Assembly (NCBI GenBank): GCA_002005505.1
Contig: MVGU01000105.1
Span: forward strand, 837,501 to 863,344
Source: Botryococcus braunii
Taxonomy: Eukaryota; Chlorophyta; Trebouxiophyceae
Length of the DNA stretch: 25,844 nucleotides
Reading direction: 5' to 3'
Part shown: positions 19,276 through 25,844 of the stretch, piece after piece
How positions within the stretch are numbered: position 1 is the first letter of the stretch
How the letters are laid out: every line of letters starts with the position of its first letter
Translations under genes and position numbers: made by a program
The notes under the pieces: generated by a model
What the model saw: only the letters and a program-made list of their open reading frames with translations
Told to the model about the DNA's origin: nothing
Database searches by the model: none

Positions 19276-19285
19276 GCGCGCGCGC
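19019..19285. repeat. G/A-rich tract followed by (CA)n-(CG)n microsatellite
   Basis: Bases 19019-19182 are strongly purine-rich (GGGAGGGA-type motifs). They are followed by about 39 CA units (19183-19261) and about 12 CG units to 19285. Open frames here are repeat translations. Confidence 0.93.
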
Positions 19286-19685
19286 AGAGCAAGGGACAGT
19301 GGGAGAGAATTTATCCTTGATTCGTACTTCTTAGTTTACAAACGCCTGCGAATTACCCAATGCGAAAACTTGAGGTTGCAATCCCAGACGGGACAACGCG
19401 TGCCATCAGGTACTCGAAGGCAGATGACTGACATATGCAATTTTCTCTTAGATGACAAAATTGCGTACTCGATTGTACACTTTCGAGCATACTGCGCAGT
19501 AGGTAACAAGTCGAGCACCTAGTTGGCTGCGAGGGACTAACAAAATCAATTCTGAAACATGAAGAGAGGGTAGGGACTGTGTGCACTTGGGAGTCTATAT
19601 TGCAAACTTGAGCGGGAGGCAATAGGCTACCACTCACTAACCTCCCCTGATTTCCCCAAGTTAACTTGAAGTGTCACTTGGTCGT
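19286..19685. other. No supportable gene
   Basis: Open frames on both strands are short, overlap each other and show no motif, so none can be preferred. The sequence is non-repetitive. Confidence 0.5.
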
Positions 19686-19689
19686 TGTT

Positions 19690-20425
19690 GGAGGGACTTT
19701 GCAGTTCCCGTGGAGACCCGGGATTGCTCCACACTCAAGAGTCCCCCCTGCTTCCACGGGGGAGTCTGCACTGCTCTCCACCAGAGAGTCTGGTCCAGGC
19801 CCCCCAGGGCCTGGGGAGTCTACACCGGTCCGCGATGCAGGGGCTTCGTGCGGTTTCCCGTGGGACTCTGCAATGCTTCCCGCTGGAGAGTTTTTTTGGT
19901 TCCCCAGGGGGTCTGCATTACTTCCTAATGAAAAGCTTTATCGGTCCTGTATCAGGGACCTGTATTGGTCCCCACTCCAGTGTATCCTCGTGTTCCTGTT
20001 GGGGAATCTCTACTGGTTTCCACTGGAAAGCGCATTCTTAGCCTACAGAGGGACCCGTTCCAGTCCCACTACGGGATCTGTGCTGGTCTCCACCAAGAAA
20101 ACCTCCCCTTGGCCCGAATGAAGATCCATAAAGGTCACCAGTACAACAGTCTCCACTTGTCCTTACGGGGGAATCCGTACTGGTCTCCCCTAGAGAGTCT
20201 CCTTATGTCCCTACTAGGGGATCCGTACTGGTCTCCCCTAGAGAGTCTCCTTATGTCCCTACTAGGGGATCCGTACTGGTCTCCCCTAGAGAGTCTCCTT
20301 ATGTCCCTACTAGGGGATCCGTACTGGTCTCCCCTAGAGAGTCTCCTTTTGTCCCTACTAGGGGATCCGTACTGGTCCCCACTTGAGAGTTCCCCCTTGT
20401 CCCTACTGGGAGATTTATAGCGGTC
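19690..20425. repeat. 48-bp minisatellite with period divisible by three
   Basis: Four to five nearly identical 48-bp copies occupy about 20160-20400 (core GGGGATCCGTACTGGTCTCC). Increasingly diverged copies reach back to about 19690, each keeping GTCTRC-ACTGGTC and GGAGAGTCT-like blocks. Because 48 is a multiple of three, one plus-strand frame stays open and encodes a 16-residue repeat (GDPYWSPLESLLMSLL). There is no start context, domain or intron signal that makes it a credible protein gene. Confidence 0.9.
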
Positions 20426-20636
20426 TCTCTTGGTGTTGAGTTCTGAACATTATTATTGAATGCCTTGTGCTTTAAGTGATCTTCATGTGTGCACTATTAG
20501 GATATGGGTCCATTGAGAACATAAGGTACCTTGAGACACGGCAGATTCTGGACGTTTTCGAACATAAGGTACAATCCTATCTAGATCACACGTTTGTCGG
20601 ATGAACTCTTAAGGCTGCCCCACCGGAGTGAATACC

Positions 20637-20771
20637 AACTGGTTGTGAAAGATGCTGGGCATCACCAGATGCTAGTCTTGTCCGACAGTTGTGTGTGGCA
20701 CTCAGCAGACAGTCGTACGGACTGTAGCTGGAGTAACTTCGTCTATTGACGACCTGTTCGCTTTGTACAGG
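20637..20771 (+). repeat. 135-bp direct repeat, copy 1
   Basis: Starts AACTGGTTGTGAAAGATGCT and ends CTTTGTACAGG. It is repeated at 20965-21099 (offset 328 bp), with only a TC/CT difference (GTTCGC against GTCTGC) visible near the end. It lies upstream of the copia gag frame, so it probably belongs to the element's long terminal repeat or leader. Confidence 0.93.
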
Positions 20772-20964
20772 TACGGTGCGGCAGTGTGTGTTGTATCATT
20801 GTTGCTATTGTGAGAGTGAACAAGCTTAGTGTACCCTGTAGTCACTCAAACAGATAAGGGACAGTGACTTCAGGGAGTATAGGCATGTACTTGAACGTAG
20901 CCGTCTAGAGCCTTATCTAGTGATTGCTTGATCGGTGCTTGTGTACAAGATAATGATGTAACGG

Positions 20965-21099
20965 AACTGGTTGTGAAAGATGCTGGGCATCACCAGATGC
21001 TAGTCTTGTCCGACAGTTGTGTGTGGCACTCAGCAGACAGTCGTACGGACTGTAGCTGGAGTAACTTCGTCTATTGACGACCTGTCTGCTTTGTACAGG
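20965..21099 (+). repeat. 135-bp direct repeat, copy 2
   Basis: Second copy of the repeat at 20637-20771. It is followed at 21111-21137 by a hairpin GCCCATAACC/GGTTATGGGC with a seven-base loop. The spacing of 328 bp between copy starts means one tandem duplication of that unit, with the spacer part diverged or different. Confidence 0.93.
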
Positions 21100-21517
21100 G
21101 AAAGCCGATTGCCCATAACCTTTCACAGGTTATGGGCCCACGCCCTTCCAGCTGAGCCAAGTAAAAGCAGGAGTGAAGGTCGTCTACGGATGGGTCAGAC
21201 GTAAGCGTCAACAAAGGAGCTCGAGCATGGCGCAGCGGCGCAAGGGAACTCGAGTGTACCAGGACCATTATCTTACTCACAGTTTACCTTTCTGGGAAAT
21301 TCATAATTGAAGTTTTAGCTGTGCTTTATCATTCATAGACGTTGTCTAGAAGCACTGAGTGAGTCGGGCCGGACTCCGGCGCAAACTTCTGAGGGGAACA
21401 TATCTGCTACTACTGTGCAAGACTGGCTGGTAAATTTCCATGACATGGAGGGAATTGTAGGGTATTGCTGCATTCCAGAAGTTTATGAGTAAGTTTGGCT
21501 GGTGAAGTGACAATAGT
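21100..21517 (+). other. Presumed 5' leader of the copia element
   Basis: No coding frame of note. It contains the 10-bp hairpin at 21111-21137 and lies between the duplicated 135-bp segment and the gag start. No match to the usual initiator-Met primer-binding site (TGGTATCAGAGC) was seen. Confidence 0.5.
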
Positions 21518-23884
21518 ATGACAAAAAGGGGCAAAGAAAAGGAAAGTAGCAGTGAAACAGCAATGTCTCAACCTGGAGAAGTCAGTGGGGCCACTCCAGG
21601 GCAGTCTATGACCGGGACACAATCAGCCACTGCAGAACCAAAGGTGGAGATTGACAAGGCAGCCTACATCCCCAATACCTCTAATCCAAAGATGACTGTC
21701 ATGCTTGATGATGGAGGGCGCAATTTTGAATTTTGGTATGAAAATTTGGAGGCGTGCGCAAACACCAAGGGGGTCAGAGCGGCTTTGGAGAGGCCAATGC
21801 CAGGGTCGGTGGAGAACTCAGCCATCAAGCAGTGGCTGATCCAGTCAGTTCCAGTCATCTGGCATTCTCAGATCTCATGCCACAAAGCAGCGTTCGACTT
21901 CATCGCGTGGGTGAAGAACAGTCACACTGGAGGGAGCAACCAAGACATCAACCTTGAGTGGTACAAGGAAATGGAGCAGGGCATCAAGACAGGGGAGACA
22001 CTCAAGGTCTACCTCTACAGAATGATGGATCTGGCTACAAGTCTCAGAAACAACGCGTTCATCCTCTTGGACCACAATGTTGGGGAGCTGATGGTGAAGG
22101 GCCTCCCTCCTGTGCTGAGGCTCGAGTCCCTGGAGGTTATGGCAACCGACAAGCCGCCATTGGAGCTGATTCAAAGAATCCTGCGCGCCGCAGCCAGCCG
22201 TGGGTACAAGGACCCACCTGCAGAGGGAACACCTCAGGCCATGGCAGCTGCAGCAGTGGCTGGTCCCTCTGGGGGGGTAGCTGGAGCGTCATCAAGCGCT
22301 GGAGCTGCACCAGGAGTGGGAGCAGTACCGGGAGTTGGAGCAGCACTACCAGCAAACGAACAGCCTCCCGCTGGCCCCTCTGCAACTACTTTTGGTGGCA
22401 GGGGGCGTGGACCTGGCAGGGCAAGAAGGCCCAGAGAGGAGCTTACATGCCACTTCTGCAAGGCAAAGGGCCACTTCATGACTGACTGCGGACCGCTCAG
22501 GCAGCTGCAGGCTCTGCATCAAAACATGCAAGCGGCAAGCGTTGGGCCTGCAGCTTACTGGGGCCAGGGAGGCCCACAGTCGTCTCCTCAAGCCTGGTGG
22601 GACCATGGATCTGGCCGGGGTGGCCCGCCTTCATCCGCTTCCAGCCCTGGACCTCCTTCAGCATATAACTATCCAACAAGTCAACACACGTTTCCGGGGT
22701 GGCATTTACCACCTCCACCCCCTCCTTCTGGTGAGGCGATGTTTATCTCTCTCAATGTGCTTGCCCCAACTTCGCATGGAGCTAGCAGCACATCTTGGTT
22801 AATAGATAGTGGTGCCTCTGTGCATATAGTCAATGATCTCTCATTGCTCCATAATCCAGTTATGCATAGACAGCCTCTTCCTCTGCACTTGGCAACCTCA
22901 GACGCCAAGGGAGGAATCATTGCATCTGGGTCTGTATGCCTTGTGAATGCAAGGCACGAAGTATTCTGGCTGCACAATGTGCAGTGTGTTCCTTCTGCGC
23001 ATACCAACCTCATTTCAGTCACTGGTGCAATTCAGGATGGAGCATCTTTCCTGACTGACACTGCAGGTGGTTACACAGCCATGAAGGGACCTGAAGGGTG
23101 GTGTGGAGATATCACCCGCGCACGAGGTCTGTTTTTTTTGGAGTTTGTTAGTCCTGTCAGAGGGCAGCAAGTTGGCTGCAGACATATTGATCACATGGCT
23201 GAGGCATCTCATCTTAGGAAAGGACACGTGTGTAGCGAGAGATCTCTGTGGCATGCTAGGTTAGGTCATCCTGGTGCCAGCAGCATGCAGAGGTTCTCCA
23301 AGGAAGATCTGGTTACAGGAATCAATATCTCCCTTGCTCCCTGCTCTGAGTGCCCCAAGCACTGTGAATCGTGTATACAAGGGAAACACTCCAGACCTCC
23401 TTTCCCTGTATCTTCCAGGCCTGCACATCACCCACTCGATAGAGTCCATGTGGATACTGTGGGTCCCATATCACCTCCTGCCATCACAGGTGAACGATAT
23501 TGGGTCACTGTAGTGGATGAAAGTTCACACCAAGTTGCCTCCCTGCCTGTGAAGTCAAAGGATTGCATCCCAAAGGCTGTGATAGACCTGCTCCGTTTTT
23601 GGCAGACCCAACGAGGCACGGTTGTGAAGTGTGTGAGGACTGACAGGGGTTCAGAGTTCCTGAACCAGCAATTCAAAGAGTTTTGTGCTCAGCAGGGCAC
23701 TAAGATGGAGTCCTCAGCGCCCTACACGCCTCAGCAGAATGGGGTGGCGGAGAGGATGAATAGGACCCTAAGCGAACAAGGACTCTGTTGGTCCATGCTG
23801 CAGCAGACCCCTCCCTTTGGAAGGAGGCGCTTGAGACAGCTACCCTCCTCTACAATGTGGGTCCTACTTCAGGCAGGTCCCTGA
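21518..23884 (+). pseudogene. Copia gag-protease-integrase open frame
   Basis: A 788-codon frame. Residues about 60-235 resemble copia gag (capsid-like helical region, e.g. WYKEMEQGIKTGETLKVYL). A Gly/Ala/Pro-rich linker leads to a CCHC zinc knuckle, Cys311-Cys314-His319-Cys324 (CHFCKAKGHFMTDC). The protease active site is WLIDSGAS (Asp430). The pre-integrase HHCC region includes LWHARLGHP and CESCIQGK. The integrase core has Asp646 (VHVDTVGP), Asp709 (RTDRGSEF) and Glu745 (QQNGVAERMN), with the canonical 35 residues between the second Asp and Glu. About 15 residues later the frame slips: the last 35 or so codons are out of register, and the true continuation lies in another frame from about 23785. 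So gag to the integrase core is intact, and the polyprotein is broken after it. Confidence 0.9.
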
Positions 23885-24642
23885 CCCCCATGGAATTATT
23901 CTTTGGTGTCAAACCTGATGTGTCTGTGCTGCGCACGTTTGGCTGTGTAGCCCATGTGCACATTCCCAGTGGCCAAAGGTCTGTTTTTGGGCCCAAGACC
24001 ATCCCTGGGATGTTTACTGGTTATTGTCCCCAGTCTAAAGCGTATCGTGTGTACGTGGGGAATGGAGTGTGGAAGGAGAGTAGGGACGTCAGCTTTATCG
24101 AGCACTTGAGGGGGGCTGAGAGAGTGGGTCTATCAAAGGTCCAGCCTGGGTCTGTCTATGATTCTAGGATATCACCCCCCCTTGGCAGTGAGAATCTGGC
24201 AACGCCTCAAGCAATTCCCTCTGCTGCTCCACCCACGTTCTGGGATGAGGAGGATGACCATGGAGTGGAGACGCTTTCCACTGGGGCTCCTGGGACCTCT
24301 GGACTTTGTGCTGGGGATCAGTCTGGAGACGGGACTACAGCAGCACATGACCAAGGAAACCCCACCAGCCTGGATTCTACTGTTGGGACCCCAGAACCAT
24401 CTCAACACTCGTGGTCGGTGCTTGAGCATATGCAGAATCTGGCCAGGGGGGGTGTAGAAACTCAATCCCAGGTAGAAAAAATGCAGAAGGTACAAGAGGG
24501 GTTGCGAATGCAGGGGAAGTCACAAATTCCCCTTCCTCCAGGGACCACCTTACAAGGGAGCAGCGTTATGTACAGCGCGTGGCTAGGAGAGAGCATTCTG
24601 ACATCCCATTGCATGCCCCTGACCCAGGTCAGGCAATTGTGA
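23785..24642 (+). pseudogene. Copia integrase C-terminal part and linker, shifted frame
   Basis: Continuation of the polyprotein in a different frame. It shows family motifs downstream of the integrase core: SLWKEALETA, LTPMELFFGVKPDVS, LRTFGCVAHVHIP and IPGMFTGYCPQSKAYRVY. After about residue 110 it becomes a low-conservation Pro/Ser/Glu linker. The frame closes at a stop while homologous-looking linker sequence continues in the next frame, so a second slip lies around 24570-24640. Confidence 0.85.
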
Positions 24643-25232
24643 GTGAGCCAAACATGGTTGGTCTCCCTGATATGCAGGGGCAGGTTGAGACAGTCGAGGC
24701 TATGTTCGGTGCAGATGTAAGAGATGAGAGCAGTGGGTTAGACATGCCAGCAGTAGGGGAAGCTGGTGCCCAATCCCAGTCACTGGCTAGTCATGCTTAT
24801 GGTGTGCAGGCTGACATTGTAGGCGCAGCTCAGGCAAGTCTGGGTAGTGTGCCCAAGTGTGAGTCCAGGAGAGAGAGAGAGCTGCTGCTCCCCTCTGCAT
24901 TGCGGAAGGTGCGAGAATGTAAGGGTGCTGCACATGAGTCCAGTAGTCAAGGAGAGAGAGAGAGACTTGAGAAGGAATCAGATAATCCCGGCAGTACTGC
25001 CCAGTCCAGCATAAGGTACATAATGTACCTTATTCTGGCAACCAGGGAGAGAGAGAGAGAGAAGGGAACAGCATCAGTAAGGCTGACAGCCCTGCTGCAC
25101 CACAGCATAAGGTACAGAGTGTACTTCTGTCACGTTGGGAAAGTTCACGTGCCCTCAAACTTGAGGGAAGCCCAGCGCTCACTCAGTGGGAGTTTTGGCA
25201 GCAGGCAATGCAAGAGGAGATGGAGTCTTTAG
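24579..25232 (+). pseudogene. Copia linker between integrase and RT, third frame
   Basis: Mostly unconserved linker, acidic and Ser/Gln-rich. It contains three short (GA)n tracts (about 24868, 24950 and 25045) and a 23-bp palindrome at 25011-25033 (arms ATAAGGTACAT); a partial copy, CATAAGGTACA, recurs near 25105. The RT begins in another frame near 25190 (QAMQEEMESL), so this frame also ends out of register. Confidence 0.7.
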
Positions 25233-25740
25233 ACCCATGAGGTTATGCAGTATGTGGAAAGACCCATGGGCAGAAAGTTATCCCTGTTCATTGGATTTTT
25301 CTAAAAAAATGATGCACATGGAATGTACTCGGTTAAAGCAAGATGGTTGCCCAGGGTTGCAGACAGATTCCTGTATAGATGTTGGTGAGTTTTGCACCTA
25401 CCAGCAGCTATGGTGCTAGGAGAGCTGTGCTGGCAGTGGCTGCCACACAAAATCTTGAGATCCACCAAGTGGATATCAAGACAGCTTTTCTCAATGGGAG
25501 TTGGAGGAAGAGGTCTATGTGACCCAACCACCAGGATTTGAGAATGGCAACACGAGTTGTGTGCAAGCTCAGGAAGGCACTCTAACGGTCTTAAGCAAGC
25601 CCCACGGGCTTGGACAAGACCTTGAGCGACAAGTTGAGCGTGATGGGGTATAGTGTGTGCAAGAGCGACGCTGGGATACATCAGGGGCCCTGATGTAATC
25701 TGTCGTTTATTCTGTTTATGTCGATGATTTTCATAGTTGC
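25180..25740 (+). pseudogene. Copia reverse transcriptase fragments, multiply frameshifted
   Basis: Recognisable RT pieces are scattered over several frames: AMQEEMESL, IPVHWIF, FAPTSSYGARRAVLAVAA, HQVDIKTAFLNG with the first catalytic Asp (25472-25474), VYVTQPPGF, and YVDD (25717-25728) with the catalytic Asp pair. At least three frame changes and an in-frame stop (CCATGA near 25240) interrupt them, and bases appear missing before the lysine-arginine-rich part. The catalytic residues survive, but no continuous enzyme is encoded. The remaining 100 bases of the window show no further domain that I can place. Confidence 0.82.
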
Positions 25741-25844
25741 AGAGTGGTGCAGAGATTGAGTGGGGAAAGAGTATTGAAGGACTTCACATCCATGATTGGA
25801 GGGTGAATGATTCCTGGGGTTCAGGTACGCATGATTCGCAATGG

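Larger units (their letters stand above)
20637..25844 (+). mobile_element. Degenerate Ty1/copia LTR retrotransposon, 3' truncated by window
   Basis: The domain order gag, zinc knuckle, aspartic protease, integrase, reverse transcriptase, with integrase before RT, defines the copia superfamily. The left boundary is uncertain: the leader carries a 135-bp duplication, and no primer-binding site or LTR edge could be identified (TGTTGAG at 20433 is one possible LTR start). RNase H and the 3' LTR would lie beyond 25844. At least four frame breaks make the copy non-autonomous unless some are assembly errors. Confidence 0.9.

Noticed and set aside
19353..19637. 94-codon minus-strand open frame between the CA/CG tract and the 48-bp minisatellite
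   Set aside because: It overlaps an equally long plus-strand frame and neither shows motifs or splice structure.
19965..20420. Protein gene with 16-residue repeats
   Set aside because: No start context, domain or splice signals; the open frame follows from a period divisible by three. Kept as a repeat and as a finding only.

Overview
This is nuclear DNA from a photosynthetic eukaryote, most likely a green-lineage alga. The evidence is two complete multi-exon genes with GT-AG introns: one encodes a plastid-type peroxiredoxin Q with a transit-peptide-like N-terminus, the other the spliceosomal WD40 protein PRL1/PLRG1. A Ty1/copia retrotransposon and an extreme load of dinucleotide microsatellites and minisatellites are also present. 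No prokaryotic gene organisation is visible. The species cannot be fixed from sequence alone; a prasinophyte-like alga is a guess.

Layout. 1-4 kb: minus-strand coding segments of one or more unrecognised membrane proteins (602-1207 is the best, 2518-2934 second), separated by repeats. 4.0-7.0 kb: a gene-free stretch holding a long (AG)n tract, a (CA)n/(TG)n self-complementary tract with a perfect G-quadruplex motif, and about ten inverted repeats, several being near-perfect palindromes with almost no spacer. 7.05-7.36 kb: a 49-bp minisatellite that overlaps the stop codon of the next gene. 7354-10333 (minus): peroxiredoxin Q in seven exons. 10334-10883: shared upstream region of a divergent pair. 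10884-17653 (plus): PRL1 in eight exons, with introns filled by CT, GT, AC and AG arrays and by a 40-bp minisatellite. 17.7-19.7 kb: no supportable gene, with short palindromes and a (CA)n(CG)n tract. 19.7-20.4 kb: a 48-bp minisatellite whose period keeps one frame open. 20.6-25.8 kb: a decayed copia element (gag, protease, integrase, then broken reverse transcriptase), cut by the window end.

Both host genes were assembled by hand from short exons. In each, all exon phases agree and the product has the normal family length (235 and 498 residues). They are divergently arranged with a 550-bp gap and could share a promoter. Their functions (plastid thiol peroxidase; Prp19-associated splicing factor) are not obviously linked. 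Most long open frames elsewhere are translations of microsatellites and are not genes.
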